A stretch of DNA of 64,000 bases from Planctomycetaceae bacterium (GTDB taxonomy: Bacteria > Planctomycetota > Planctomycetia > Planctomycetales > Planctomycetaceae), in assembly GCA_002726205.1 (NCBI GenBank), contig PBSL01000013.1:110078-174077 (forward strand), read 5' to 3'. Under the pieces are notes generated by a model. It did no database searches and was not told where the DNA came from. It worked only from the letters and a program-made list of their open reading frames with translations. Below, piece by piece: positions 26,553 through 36,331 of this stretch. Each line of letters begins with the position of its first letter. The stretch's first letter is position 1. The translations under genes and the position numbers were made by a program.

Positions 26553-27839
26553 TCAGGAGGACGCTTCGGCCTGGAAACGCAATTCCCCATCAACAAACAC
26601 CGACTCGACACGCCCCCGGACCTGCCATCCGATGAACGGGCTGTTCGTACAACCGGCACGCATTGTCTTTGAGTCAATGGTCCACTTGGCCGCAGGGTCG
26701 ATGAGGATCACATCGGCGGCGGCGCCTTCCTGCAACGTCCCTTTCTGCAATCCCAGGATTCTCGCCGGGCCTGTCGAAAGCAAACCCAGCAACCCGGGCC
26801 AGTCCATCCGCTCGGAGTCAATCAGCGCTCGCACGCACAATGGCAGCAATGTCTCCAGGCCCACGATCCCAAAGGGGGCAAGATCCAGTTCGCGATCCTT
26901 CAGTTCCGCGGGAACCGGGCAGTGATCCGAGCAGATCACTTCAATCGTCCCATCACACAGGCCCGCGACCAGGGCTTCGACGTGTTCGCGACTTCTCAGC
27001 GGTGGATCCACTTTGCAGTTGGCATCGAAGGTCTGCAATTCCGCATCAGTCAAAACCAGATGCTGCGGAGTCACAGACGCGGTGACATCGACACCGCGTT
27101 TCTTGGCCTGCCGCACAAGATCCACGCTGGCGGAAGTGGAGATTGCCATCAGGTGCACACTGCCCCCGGTCATTTCGGCCAACGCCACGTCACGAGCCAC
27201 CATGATTTCCTCGGCGGCGGCTGGCATACCTTTCAATCCGAGCAATGTGGAGTACAGCCCTTCGTGCATCACGCCGTCGGCAACCAGATCCGGCTCCTGG
27301 GCATGGCTGAAGATCCGACGGTGGAACATCCGTGTGTATTCCAGCGCCCGCCGCATGATTTCGGCGTTGGCCACCGGTCGCTTGCCATCGCTCAGTGCGA
27401 CCACACCACCGTCGACCAGTTGCCCGATTTCAGCCAACTCCTGGCCGGAACGATTTTTCGTCACCGCCCCGACCACAAACACGTGACAGTTTCCGGCGCG
27501 TTCTGCCTGCCGGCGAATGAACTCGACCGCTGCACGATTGTCGACCACCGGCTGGTCTTGCGGCAGGCAGACCAAGCTCGTGACCCCCCCAGCCAGCGCG
27601 GCCATCGTGCCGGCTGCGATCGTATCCTCGTCTTCCCAGGCCGGTTCCCGCAGTGTCGCCTGCGTCTCAATCAAACCCGGGGACACGATCATTCCCGCCG
27701 CGTCCACGATCCGGTCAGCTTCGGCACCGTCGTGGTCGTCAGCAGCGATCACACCATCCCGCAGCAACAGGTCTCCCTGCTCATCGCGACCTGTCGACGG
27801 ATCGATCAAACGCCCATCGCGAAGCAAGGTCACTGTCAT
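26553..27839 (-). CDS. Dihydroorotase-like protein, probably catalytically inactive
   Basis: A 428-residue amidohydrolase of the type I dihydroorotase family ([24 protein letters not shown]). The metal-binding HxH of active enzymes, normally in a D-x-H-x-H-x-R-E-P segment, is replaced by E-T-Q-A-T-L-R-E-P (Gln60, Thr62), and the later D-H-A-P-H appears as D-H-C-P-V. In several bacteria such a PyrC-prime pseudoenzyme is a structural partner of aspartate carbamoyltransferase. That fits here: its ATG overlaps the pyrB stop by four bases. A true dihydroorotase should be encoded elsewhere. Confidence 0.88.
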   Translation of the reverse strand: MTVTLLRDGRLIDPSTGRDEQGDLLLRDGVIAADDHDGAEADRIVDAAGMIVSPGLIETQATLREPAWEDEDTIAAGTMAALAGGVTSLVCLPQDQPVVDNRAAVEFIRRQAERAGNCHVFVVGAVTKNRSGQELAEIGQLVDGGVVALSDGKRPVANAEIMRRALEYTRMFHRRIFSHAQEPDLVADGVMHEGLYSTLLGLKGMPAAAEEIMVARDVALAEMTGGSVHLMAISTSASVDLVRQAKKRGVDVTASVTPQHLVLTDAELQTFDANCKVDPPLRSREHVEALVAGLCDGTIEVICSDHCPVPAELKDRELDLAPFGIVGLETLLPLCVRALIDSERMDWPGLLGLLSTGPARILGLQKGTLQEGAAADVILIDPAAKWTIDSKTMRAGCTNSPFIGWQVRGRVESVFVDGELRFQAEASS

Positions 27840-28825
27840 TGCGGATCACCCGCTTCCTGACGCTGCTGCAGCAGGAACAGGCACGCCATGCGAATTGCCA
27901 GCCCGTTCGTGACTTGTTCGAGGATCACCGAGTGCGGTCCATCGGCAACCTCGGGGGTCAATTCGACTCCCCGATTGATCGGCCCCGGCGCCAGGATCAT
28001 CACATCAGGTTTTGCGTTCCTCAATCTCTCGGCATTCATGCCGAAGAACTGTGTGTATTCACGGATCGAGGGGAAGAAGGCTCCCCGCTGACGTTCGAAC
28101 TGGATCCGCAACAGGTTCACGCAATCGGCCTCCGCGATCACGTCGTCGAGACGATGCGACACCTCGACTCCCAGTTCTTCGATCCGGGGTGGGATCAGCG
28201 TCGAGGGTCCGCAGACAACGACTCTTGCCCCCAACTTTTTCAGTCCCCAGATATTCGAGCGTGCGACACGACTGTGCAGAATGTCACCAACAAGCGTCAC
28301 CGTCAGCCCTTCCAGCGTCCCCCGTTTCTCGCGAATCGTAAAGATGTCCAGCAACGCTTGTGTCGGGTGCTCGTGCGTACCGTCTCCTGCATTGAGAACT
28401 CCGGCATCGACACGACGCGCCAGGAGGTGCGGCGCACCGGGCGTCTTGTGTCGAACCACGACCAGCGATGCCCCCATCGCCTGAAGATTCAAGGCTGTGT
28501 CAATGAACGTCTCGCCCTTGCTCAGGCTGCTGCTGGCGGCTGTGAAATCGATTGTGTCGGCGCTGAGGCGTTTCGCGGCGAGCGAGAAACTCGTCCGGGT
28601 TCGCGTTGATGGCTCAAAGAACAGGTTGGCAACAACGGTCCCTGCCAACAGGTCCAGCTTGGAATCCCCCGACAGGCTCTCGCTCTTGAACACGGCCGCC
28701 TGGTCGAGGATCGCCGTGATTTCCTCCGCCGTCAAATCCTCAAGCCCCAGCAGGTGTTTCCTCGTCCACACCGGGCCAACCTCACTGGAGGTGCTGGACG
28801 GTCGATCAGTTGGGGCGGCGGTCAT
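27836..28825 (-). CDS. pyrB: Aspartate carbamoyltransferase catalytic chain
   Basis: A 329-residue enzyme joining carbamoyl phosphate and aspartate, the first committed step of pyrimidine synthesis. Carbamoyl phosphate site [10 protein letters not shown] at 71-80, HPTQALLD near 152, and LRIQFERQR near 245 are intact. No regulatory PyrI gene is adjacent; instead it is coupled by ATGA overlap to a dihydroorotase-like partner, as in Pseudomonas-type dodecameric complexes. Start at ATG 28825; the first 18 residues are a low-similarity extension. Confidence 0.96.
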   Translation of the reverse strand: MTAAPTDRPSSTSSEVGPVWTRKHLLGLEDLTAEEITAILDQAAVFKSESLSGDSKLDLLAGTVVANLFFEPSTRTRTSFSLAAKRLSADTIDFTAASSSLSKGETFIDTALNLQAMGASLVVVRHKTPGAPHLLARRVDAGVLNAGDGTHEHPTQALLDIFTIREKRGTLEGLTVTLVGDILHSRVARSNIWGLKKLGARVVVCGPSTLIPPRIEELGVEVSHRLDDVIAEADCVNLLRIQFERQRGAFFPSIREYTQFFGMNAERLRNAKPDVMILAPGPINRGVELTPEVADGPHSVILEQVTNGLAIRMACLFLLQQRQEAGDPQ

Positions 28826-28912
28826 CTCGAAGCATCAGTCGAAAACGGCGTTCAACGCGACATCGAACCACTCGCGATTCGCCGTTGCATCCTAGCAGCC
28901 GCCTTCGCGCCG

Positions 28913-31234
28913 TCAACTCTTTCCTCGCGATACGCCATCAACGGCCCGGTCGCCGCCCCCGCTCCAGTCGCCCGATTCAATTCCCGGTTGTTGCCCGCCA
29001 ATCTCGGGAACACCCGCGGGCAGCCGCGAGAGTGACGAGTCTCGCGGATCGCGTGTGGGCGGGCCACGAAAGGTCGGCACAGCAGCCACCATCCCCTCCA
29101 CCACTCCCCCATTGCGGCAGACAACGATCCCTGGCGTCAACAGCGACTCGGCACCTCGCACCACCAGCGACGCGGGCCCGACACCACGATGATCAAACAC
29201 GACGTCACCGGAACGAAGCGCCAGGATTGTCGATCGCACTTCGGCGTTGACACGCCCGTCGACCCACGACAAGACGCTCCCGCTTCGGCGAAACGTCGAG
29301 TGCCTGAGCCGCATGTGCAATTGCCCGCTTTCCGACTCTCGAGAATCCCAGTCCAGCAACGCGCGGCCACCAAGTTGCAGAAGATTCGAGGCGACGAATT
29401 CCGCATCGCCGGATCGCACTCGCAACGCCACTCCATCGTGCTGCACCACAACCGAACGCAACCCGACAAAGACTCCCGCCCCTGCATCACCATTGGAAAT
29501 CACGATTGCTGCGCCCGTACTGCCGGCTGCGGCACGCCCTGCGGTTTTTGCTCGATACAACACGCACCGCTCTAACCGGACCACCCCGGCGGAAATCTTC
29601 AGCCACGGGCCCGCGGAGGGGCCGCGCAAGACCAGATTACGCAGTACGACGACCGGGGCCGTGATCGTCACAGGTCGCCCGGATTCAATACGGATCTGTG
29701 TCTGGACATCTTCGGCCCCTTCAACAATCACCCTCCCCGCTCGCGACACCGTCGCCCCCGTCCAGGACCGCGACGGGTCAAGTCGCACTCGTCCCTGGCT
29801 GTCGCAGGCGGGCCATGAGTGGTCACTCTTTTGCCTTTTCTTTGCCGGGGTCTCGGCGATCACTGCTGGAGGCGTCAGACTCGCCTGGTCGGAACGCGCC
29901 GATCCACCGAGCATCAGCAGCACCTGCTCACCGGGATTTCTTCCCGCCAGGATCCAACTGCACGCGGTTGCCAACAGCACGCTCGCCACCACGACGATCG
30001 AGATCCTCTTTCCGGCATTGCGGCGTGCACCCTCTGCCGGCCCACGACCCGACGGCGCCGCTGACCGGAAACGCTCCACAAAATCAGCGACGCCCCGACG
30101 GGCACGACGCGGCGTTTTGCCCCACTCTGCTGCCGCCGCGGCAAAACCTTCGGGTCGCTCCACGGGGTTGTGGGCACACAGCCGACCGATGGCTTCTGCA
30201 AGCCAGTCGGGTGTCTCTGGTGCCCACGCCCGCACATCGGCAACTTGTCCGGACTGATGCGCGGCCACCTTCATCACCGGATCGGCCATCGGAAATGGAG
30301 GACGACCCGCGAGCAGTTCGAATAACAAACAACCGAGTGCGTACAAGTCCGAAGCGGAAGTCGCTACTCCCAGGCTTTCGATTCGTTCCGGTGCTGTGCC
30401 GTCATAGCACTCGGGAGCCCGCGTGGTGTCGATGACCAGTGCGGGTTGAATCGCAGTGGCAACACCGGCGTCGACGGCCACGACCTCCCCTCCCGGCGTC
30501 AGCTTGACGTTCGACAGTCGCAAGTCACCGTGAATCACCCCGGAGCTCTCCAACTCGGCAAGGGCTTCCACGAGCGCACGCCCAATCTGCCCCACGACCG
30601 TGGCGGGGAACCGACCCCGGCGCACCAGGAGTTCCGCCAGGTTCGAACCCTCGACACAGGAACTGCCCACCACGATTTCCGCACCGATTCGCTGGACCAT
30701 CCGAGGGGCGACGACTCCCGGATGGCTGATTTCCCGGCACCGGGTGACAAGTTTCTGCAATCGTTGGCCGACGACTTCACGAACATCACTGGGAACAACC
30801 AGGCGCTTCAACACGCGGCGTTCCGTCCGTTTTTCGATCAATCGAGCCAGGAAAGTCTCCGACCATTCTCCTCCCCCGAGCCGCTCCTCCAGTACACACG
30901 GCCCCACTCGAATGCGACCGGGCGTCTTCGAGGAGAGAATTCTTGCCTGGTAGCCGGTCAGAATTCGTGCCTGCAACAGTGCATCAAGCCAGACACTGTC
31001 AAACGTCGGCAAATCCCGGGCAAGTCGTCGAACACGTGACTGGCAGCGTCGCAGGTCGGCGCGATCACATAATCCACACTCCTGGAGGACTTTCTGCAAT
31101 GGGGCTGACGGCGGTTCCACGAACGATGCCTGCTCGTTGACAACATCCTTGTCCAGGCCGGAGACACTCGCTTCGCCACCGGTTCCCGATTTCCCAGGTT
31201 GCGGGTTTATCCCAGATCCCGCCGCCGGAGACAA
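28913..31234 (-). CDS. Divergent Ser/Thr protein kinase with membrane helix and C-terminal beta-helix-like domain
   Basis: A 773-residue protein with a TTG start at 31234 (no clear ribosome site, so the true start may be later). Kinase domain about residues 105-375: glycine loop LGGGEWSETF, VLKRL lysine, GVIHGDLRLSNVKL in place of HRDLKPxN, VDAG in place of DFG, and TAPE. The catalytic Asp, Asn and magnesium Asp remain, but HRD and DFG are altered, so activity is uncertain. One membrane helix near 430-450 follows, then an outer domain rich in short beta repeats (TITAPVVVLRNLVL) suggesting a right-handed beta-helix. It may sense an envelope ligand. Divergent from the CBS gene at 31358. Confidence 0.85.
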   Translation of the reverse strand: MSPAAGSGINPQPGKSGTGGEASVSGLDKDVVNEQASFVEPPSAPLQKVLQECGLCDRADLRRCQSRVRRLARDLPTFDSVWLDALLQARILTGYQARILSSKTPGRIRVGPCVLEERLGGGEWSETFLARLIEKRTERRVLKRLVVPSDVREVVGQRLQKLVTRCREISHPGVVAPRMVQRIGAEIVVGSSCVEGSNLAELLVRRGRFPATVVGQIGRALVEALAELESSGVIHGDLRLSNVKLTPGGEVVAVDAGVATAIQPALVIDTTRAPECYDGTAPERIESLGVATSASDLYALGCLLFELLAGRPPFPMADPVMKVAAHQSGQVADVRAWAPETPDWLAEAIGRLCAHNPVERPEGFAAAAAEWGKTPRRARRGVADFVERFRSAAPSGRGPAEGARRNAGKRISIVVVASVLLATACSWILAGRNPGEQVLLMLGGSARSDQASLTPPAVIAETPAKKRQKSDHSWPACDSQGRVRLDPSRSWTGATVSRAGRVIVEGAEDVQTQIRIESGRPVTITAPVVVLRNLVLRGPSAGPWLKISAGVVRLERCVLYRAKTAGRAAAGSTGAAIVISNGDAGAGVFVGLRSVVVQHDGVALRVRSGDAEFVASNLLQLGGRALLDWDSRESESGQLHMRLRHSTFRRSGSVLSWVDGRVNAEVRSTILALRSGDVVFDHRGVGPASLVVRGAESLLTPGIVVCRNGGVVEGMVAAVPTFRGPPTRDPRDSSLSRLPAGVPEIGGQQPGIESGDWSGGGDRAVDGVSRGKS

Positions 31235-31357
31235 GAGCGTATTAACTCGCTACTTCCGAGTGACTTTCGGCGGCCGTTTTGGTCGGATACGGCCTTTCAC
31301 CGCTCCGTCGAAAGTGCAACAATGATCGCGAACTGGCCTTGCTGATCCCGGTGGACC

Positions 31358-31843
31358 ATGCCTGATCATCCTGGTGAAATCCATCTTCGGAACCTCTTGC
31401 AGTCAGTCACGGTAGGTGAACTGACGCGCAAGACCCACTTCCGCCTCACTCCTGCTGACACGATCACCGCGGCGATAGACTTTCTCCGCGAAGGCGGTCA
31501 TGGCTGTGGCCTGGTCTGCGACTCACGACGATTGGTGGGCATTATCACCGAGCGTGACATCCTCCACGCGCTCAACACCGACATCGACCTTGCCACGCCA
31601 CTGACGGCAGTGATGACCTCCCACCCCACGACGGTTTCAGCCGACGCCACCCTTTTTCAGGCAATTGCGATGATGGATTCGGGAGGCTATCGTCACCTTC
31701 CGGTACTCAACGCCGAGGGCGACCCCACCGGTATCGTCGATGTGAAGACACTGACCGGTTTCCTGGTCGAACACTTTCCTGAGGCCGTCTACAATTGCGC
31801 CTCACTCGCTGACATCACCACGACTCATCGCGAGGGAGCCTGA
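31358..31843 (+). CDS. CBS-domain pair protein
   Basis: A 161-residue protein consisting of two CBS motifs (about 15-75 and 85-145; LVGIITERDILHAL, GGYRHLPVLNAEG). CBS pairs bind adenosine nucleotides or similar ligands and regulate a partner. It lies 139 bases before korA, and a second CBS protein follows korB, suggesting both tune the 2-oxoacid oxidoreductase or sense energy state. Catalytic function not expected. Confidence 0.9.
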   Translation: MPDHPGEIHLRNLLQSVTVGELTRKTHFRLTPADTITAAIDFLREGGHGCGLVCDSRRLVGIITERDILHALNTDIDLATPLTAVMTSHPTTVSADATLFQAIAMMDSGGYRHLPVLNAEGDPTGIVDVKTLTGFLVEHFPEAVYNCASLADITTTHREGA

Positions 31844-31982
31844 CCCCAGACTCTCCCCACCGGGATAGCATCCCACACGCCACCGACTTCAACGCCCTCC
31901 AGTCATTTTTCCCAGCCCGCAAACAACAACACCCCACGTTCCCGGCTGCCGCCGCGGTCGTGTCCCGAGGAGTTCTTGATTC

Positions 31983-33842
31983 ATGTCGACAGATGTTGCC
32001 CCGTCCAACGACAAACGCACCGAGGAACGCGACACGATAGTCATCCGCTTTTGCGGCGACAGTGGCGATGGCATGCAGTTGGCCGGATCCCAGATGACAA
32101 ATGTCTCGGCCGTGTTCGGAAATGACGTCAGTACCTTGCCCGATTTCCCGGCGGAAATCCGCGCACCCGCGGGTTCACTGGCCGGTGTCAGCGGATTCCA
32201 GCTGCACTTCTCCAGCAACGACATCTACACGCCCGGTGATGAAGTCGACACGCTTGTAGCGATGAACCCCGCGGCACTGAAAACCAACATCGCCGACCTG
32301 AAACGGGGCGGCACGCTGATCGTCAACTCCGACTCCTTTGACAAGGGCGACCTGCGGAAGGCCGGATACGACTCCAGCCCGCTTGACGACGAGCAACTCC
32401 TGGCCCCTTACGATGTGCACAAGGTCGAGATGAACCGCCTGTCGCGTGACGCCGTCGACGGACTGGGACTCTCGCCCCGAGAAGCCGATCGCTGCAAGAA
32501 CTTCTTTGCATTGGGGCTCGTCTACTGGCTCTATGATCGCGATCCGACGCCAACTCACGAATGGGTCAATCAGAAATTCGCCAAGAAGCCCGAGATCGCC
32601 GAAGCGAACCTCAGGGCTCTGCAAGGCGGCCATAACTTCGGGCTCTCGACGGAGTCCTTCCGCGTCCATTACCGGGTGCCACCGGCCAAACTGGCTCCGG
32701 GCAAGTACCGCAAGATCACCGGCAATGAAGCCGTCGCGGTCGGCCTGGCCACCGCGGCCAAACTCGCCGGGCGACCGCTGTTCTACGCCGGTTATCCCAT
32801 CACACCGGCCAGCGACATTCTCCACGAACTCTCGCGACTGAAACATTTCGGCGTCCGCACGTTCCAGGCCGAGGATGAGATCGCGGCGATGGCGGCAGCC
32901 GTCGGGGCGGCGTTTGCTGGAGAATTCTCGACCACGGCCACCAGCGGACCGGGCATTTGCCTCAAGGGCGAAGCGATGGGCCTGGGCGTGATGACCGAAC
33001 TGCCGATGGTCATTGTCGACGTGCAACGTGGTGGGCCCAGCACCGGGCTGCCGACAAAGACTGAACAATCCGACCTGATGCTCGCCATGTTCGGACGCAA
33101 CGGCGAGAGTCCGCTGCCGATCGTTGCCGCCGCGACGCCCGGCGACTGTTTCTGGATGGCTCAGGAAGCCATGCGGATCGCCGTCGAGTTCATGACCCCG
33201 GTGATACTGCTCACCGATGGCTATATCGCCAATGGAGCCGAACCTTGGCGAATCCCGGAGATCGAGGAGCTGGTTCCGATCGTCGCTGTTCATCCCACCG
33301 AAGCGAACTCCCCGGAAGGCTACCAGCCCTACCTTCGTGATGACCGTCTGGTTCGCCCCTGGGCCCGTGCCGGCACTCCCGGACTGATGCACCGCGTGGG
33401 TGGCCTCGAAAAGTCCGACGGCAGCGGAAACGTCGACTACGACCCGCACAACCACGAACACATGTCGCAGGTAAGGGCCCAGAAGGTGGCCAACGTCGCC
33501 GAGGCGATCCCCGAACAGGACGTGTTCGGGGCTCCGGAAGGTGATGTCCTGGTGCTCAGCTGGGGAGGTACCTACGGAGCCGTCCGCCAGGCAGTCAAGA
33601 CACTCGTCGAGGACGGCCGCTCGGTCGGACACGCACACCTCAAATACCTCAACCCCTTCCCACGCAACCTCGCGGAGTTGCTCGACGGGTTCCAGACCGT
33701 CCTCGTCCCAGAACTCAATCTCGGACAACTCGTTCAGTTGATCCGGGCACAATTTCTGATTGACGCCCGGCAATACAACAAGATCCAGGGCAAACCGTTC
33801 CGCGTCAGTGAGTTGGTCGAAGCGATCGAGAGCCATCTCTAG
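31983..33842 (+). CDS. korA: 2-oxoacid:ferredoxin oxidoreductase, fused gamma-alpha subunit
   Basis: A 619-residue subunit of the 2-oxoglutarate (or related 2-oxoacid) ferredoxin oxidoreductase, which interconverts the acid and its acyl-CoA with ferredoxin as electron carrier. Gamma domain about 15-190 ([18 protein letters not shown]), alpha domain about 230-600 ([50 protein letters not shown]). The fused order is typical of the KorA type. GAGGAG precedes the ATG by 10 bases. The beta subunit gene follows 74 bases later; the pair lets the TCA cycle run through ferredoxin. Confidence 0.95.
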   Translation: MSTDVAPSNDKRTEERDTIVIRFCGDSGDGMQLAGSQMTNVSAVFGNDVSTLPDFPAEIRAPAGSLAGVSGFQLHFSSNDIYTPGDEVDTLVAMNPAALKTNIADLKRGGTLIVNSDSFDKGDLRKAGYDSSPLDDEQLLAPYDVHKVEMNRLSRDAVDGLGLSPREADRCKNFFALGLVYWLYDRDPTPTHEWVNQKFAKKPEIAEANLRALQGGHNFGLSTESFRVHYRVPPAKLAPGKYRKITGNEAVAVGLATAAKLAGRPLFYAGYPITPASDILHELSRLKHFGVRTFQAEDEIAAMAAAVGAAFAGEFSTTATSGPGICLKGEAMGLGVMTELPMVIVDVQRGGPSTGLPTKTEQSDLMLAMFGRNGESPLPIVAAATPGDCFWMAQEAMRIAVEFMTPVILLTDGYIANGAEPWRIPEIEELVPIVAVHPTEANSPEGYQPYLRDDRLVRPWARAGTPGLMHRVGGLEKSDGSGNVDYDPHNHEHMSQVRAQKVANVAEAIPEQDVFGAPEGDVLVLSWGGTYGAVRQAVKTLVEDGRSVGHAHLKYLNPFPRNLAELLDGFQTVLVPELNLGQLVQLIRAQFLIDARQYNKIQGKPFRVSELVEAIESHL

Positions 33843-33916
33843 AAAGACTGCCCCAACCCATTCCCTCCCCACTCGGTGGACAAGAGATTCACCGTGCACA
33901 AACGAGTAAAAAGGCG

Positions 33917-34936
33917 ATGACGACCGATCTGCCGGTGCTGACACCCAAGGACTTTGCCAGCGACCAGGAACTTCGCTGGTGCCCTCGTTGTGGCGATTAC
34001 TCCATCCTGGCCCAGTTCAAGAAGTTGCTCCCCACCCTGGGACTCCCCAAGGAAGACTTCATGGTCGTCTCGGGAATCGGGTGCTCGAGCCGCTTCCCCT
34101 ACTACGTCGACACCTACGGGTTCCACAGCATCCACGGCCGTGCCCCGGCGATCGCTTCGGGTATCAAGTGCGTAAGGCCCGACCTGCAGGTCTGGGTCAT
34201 CACCGGCGACGGCGATGGACTCTCCATCGGCGGCAACCACCTGATGCACGCCATCCGTCGCAACATCAATCTCAAGATCATCCTCTTCAACAACCAGATC
34301 TACGGCCTGACCAAGGGCCAGTACTCGCCCACCAGTCCGATCGGGAAACGAACCAAGAGCACGCCGCTGGGGTCGATCGACAACCCACTCAGCCCGCTCT
34401 CGATCGCTATTGGCTCCGAGGCCAGTTTCGTGGCCCGTTCCGTCGACGTCGACACCAAGCACCTCAGCTCGATCCTCCAACGGGCCGCCCACCACGATGG
34501 CACCGCCTTCATCGAGGTCTACCAGGACTGCAACGTATTCAATTCCGGCGCCTTCTATTACGCCTCCAAGAAGGGCATCAAGGAGGACAATATCGTTTAC
34601 CTGGAACACGGCAAGCCGCTGATCTTCGGAACCGAACGCGACAAGGGAATCCGGGTCAACGAGGGCAACCGTCTCGAGGTGGTGGCGTTGGGACGAGGCA
34701 TCTCCGAGGACGACCTGCTGTTCCATGACGAGTTGGCCGCCGAGCCGAGCCTGGCTTTTCTGCTGGCAAGAATGCGACATCCGGAGTTCCCCGAACCGGT
34801 CGGGGTCTTCCGTAGTGTCGAGCGACCCGTGTATGATGTGGCCCTCGAAGAGCAGGTGACCGCGGCCCTCGAACAAAGCGGTCCCGGCGACCTCGAAGCC
34901 CTCTTCAACAGCGGAGACACCTGGACGGTCGAATAA
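33917..34936 (+). CDS. korB: 2-oxoacid:ferredoxin oxidoreductase beta subunit
   Basis: A 339-residue thiamine diphosphate-binding subunit partnering KorA. The N-terminal WCPRCGDY and later GIGCSSRFPYY supply cysteines for the [4Fe-4S] cluster; GDGDGLSIGGNHL with FNNQIYGLTKGQ is the thiamine diphosphate/Mg site. AAGG stands close before ATG 33917. No separate ferredoxin-like delta subunit is adjacent, consistent with the two-subunit Kor type. Cytosolic; 2-oxoglutarate is the likeliest substrate, pyruvate being less likely because the longer pyruvate enzymes carry extra domains. Confidence 0.94.
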   Translation: MTTDLPVLTPKDFASDQELRWCPRCGDYSILAQFKKLLPTLGLPKEDFMVVSGIGCSSRFPYYVDTYGFHSIHGRAPAIASGIKCVRPDLQVWVITGDGDGLSIGGNHLMHAIRRNINLKIILFNNQIYGLTKGQYSPTSPIGKRTKSTPLGSIDNPLSPLSIAIGSEASFVARSVDVDTKHLSSILQRAAHHDGTAFIEVYQDCNVFNSGAFYYASKKGIKEDNIVYLEHGKPLIFGTERDKGIRVNEGNRLEVVALGRGISEDDLLFHDELAAEPSLAFLLARMRHPEFPEPVGVFRSVERPVYDVALEEQVTAALEQSGPGDLEALFNSGDTWTVE

Positions 34937-34957
34937 TCTCTCACGGAGCGCCACAGA

Positions 34958-35479
34958 ATGATCTGTCCCGATTGTGGCTTCGACAACATCCGCGGAGTGG
35001 ACAATTGCGAGGCCTGTGGCCAGCCATTGGCGGTCTTTGACCCCTCTGGTGGGGAACTCGAACAGACCATTTCCCGTCACCCCATCACGGTCCTCTGTCC
35101 CAATATCCCCCTGACTACGACGACAACCGCTTCGGTCGCCTCGGCGGTTTCTACCATGGCCGAGCATCACGTCGGCTGCCTGCTCGTGCTCGATGATTCC
35201 GGCCAGCTGGTCGGAATTTTCACCGAACGCGATGTTCTCACGCGGGTCGCGCCACAGCGTGATCAACTCGCACAACCCGTCGGCGACTTCATGACTTCCT
35301 CTCCGATCACCATCCGGCATGACGACTCAATTGCCTACGCACTTCATGCAATGGACATCGGAGGCTACAGACATCTGCCGGTCGTCGACGCAGACGACCA
35401 TCCTTGTGGAGTCATCTCGATCCGAGACATCCTGAGCTTCCTTTGTGTGCGGTTTGCGGAACTCCGCGCCACGTCTTGA
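34958..35479 (+). CDS. Zinc-ribbon plus CBS-pair protein
   Basis: A 173-residue protein with an N-terminal CPDC...CEAC zinc ribbon (residues 3-24) followed by two CBS motifs (LVGIFTERDVLTRV, GGYRHLPVVDADD). GGAG lies 9 bases before the ATG. It is 21 bases after korB, so co-transcribed. The zinc ribbon could contact nucleic acid or protein while the CBS pair binds a nucleotide. With the CBS protein before korA it brackets the Kor genes, which suggests energy-dependent control of the complex. Confidence 0.88.
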   Translation: MICPDCGFDNIRGVDNCEACGQPLAVFDPSGGELEQTISRHPITVLCPNIPLTTTTTASVASAVSTMAEHHVGCLLVLDDSGQLVGIFTERDVLTRVAPQRDQLAQPVGDFMTSSPITIRHDDSIAYALHAMDIGGYRHLPVVDADDHPCGVISIRDILSFLCVRFAELRATS

Positions 35480-35525
35480 ATACACCGCAGTCCTCGCCGG
35501 CAATAGACCTCGAGAGCCAGTGTCG

Positions 35526-36323
35526 ATGATGACCTTGAGAATGCTCCTGGTTGATGGCCACAGCGCGTCCCGTTGGGAAAAGGCCATCCTGCAGACACTT
35601 GGCGCCTTGGCTGCCCCTCACGTCCTGTGTCATGCCGAGTCCATTGCCCAGGCCCTCTCCGTCGTCGTCACCGACGAACCGGACCTTGTCGTCGTGATCC
35701 AATCCAGGCCCGACCAGTATTCGGCGTCTGAAGCCCAACAACTCCTCTCCCATTTACCTCTGACTCGACTCATCGTCTGCCACGGTCCCTGGTGCTCCGG
35801 AGACGGCCGCAACCGTGATATCTGGCCACTGGCGACTCGAATTTCCCACACCGGTTTCTTTGCTCGCCTGGCAGACGAAATCGAAGCCCTGGCGGGCTTC
35901 TCCAACGCCCTGCCCTGGACCGCTGGTCGGGACGAGATCGCCGCAGCGGAACTGTCCACACCCACTCTTCAGCCGGAACCGCGGTTCACGTTCTTCCTTG
36001 ATTCGGCCGACGCGCAGTTCCAGAGAATGTTTGCCTCACAGCTTCTCGCCCTGGGAGGCCACGCCGTTGCTCTCCAGGACACTGACGTATTGCTGATCGA
36101 CATCGACCCCTGGTCGACCGCGATGTCCCAGCACATCGCCGGCCTCATCTCACGTGCCACAGCCTGTCGCACGTTTCTACTGACCGGAAGTCCCGACGCG
36201 ATTCCTTCGGAAGTCGTCGAGGGTGCCGGGCCAACCAGTGTGATCGACAAGCTTGCGGCCGCGGCTCGGCCCCGTCAGCTGCGAGCCCAGTTCGTCCAGC
36301 GTCCTCAACGCCGCTCCGCCTGA
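35526..36323 (+). CDS. Receiver-like protein of unknown function
   Basis: A 265-residue protein; ATG 35526 or 35529 begins a hydrophobic strand (MLLVDGHSAS) resembling the start of a response-regulator receiver. The N-terminal half has alternating strands (DLVVVIQSRP, TRLIVCHGPW) and the second half repeats a similar pattern (DVLLIDIDPW, CRTFLLTGSP), so it may hold two degenerate receiver folds. The conserved Asp-Asp-Lys set is not complete. No output domain is seen. It follows the CBS genes closely and converges with the DUF1080 gene. Family not recognised. Confidence 0.65.
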   Translation: MMTLRMLLVDGHSASRWEKAILQTLGALAAPHVLCHAESIAQALSVVVTDEPDLVVVIQSRPDQYSASEAQQLLSHLPLTRLIVCHGPWCSGDGRNRDIWPLATRISHTGFFARLADEIEALAGFSNALPWTAGRDEIAAAELSTPTLQPEPRFTFFLDSADAQFQRMFASQLLALGGHAVALQDTDVLLIDIDPWSTAMSQHIAGLISRATACRTFLLTGSPDAIPSEVVEGAGPTSVIDKLAAAARPRQLRAQFVQRPQRRSA

Positions 36324-36331
36324 CGATCTGT

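Noticed and set aside
30630..30660. A GGTTCGAA-like T-loop sequence hinting at a tRNA
   Set aside because: It lies inside the kinase coding region and no acceptor or anticodon stems can be built around it.
32175..33944. A 589-codon minus-strand frame opposite korA
   Set aside because: korA is a clear family member across the same bases; the reverse frame is a codon-bias shadow.
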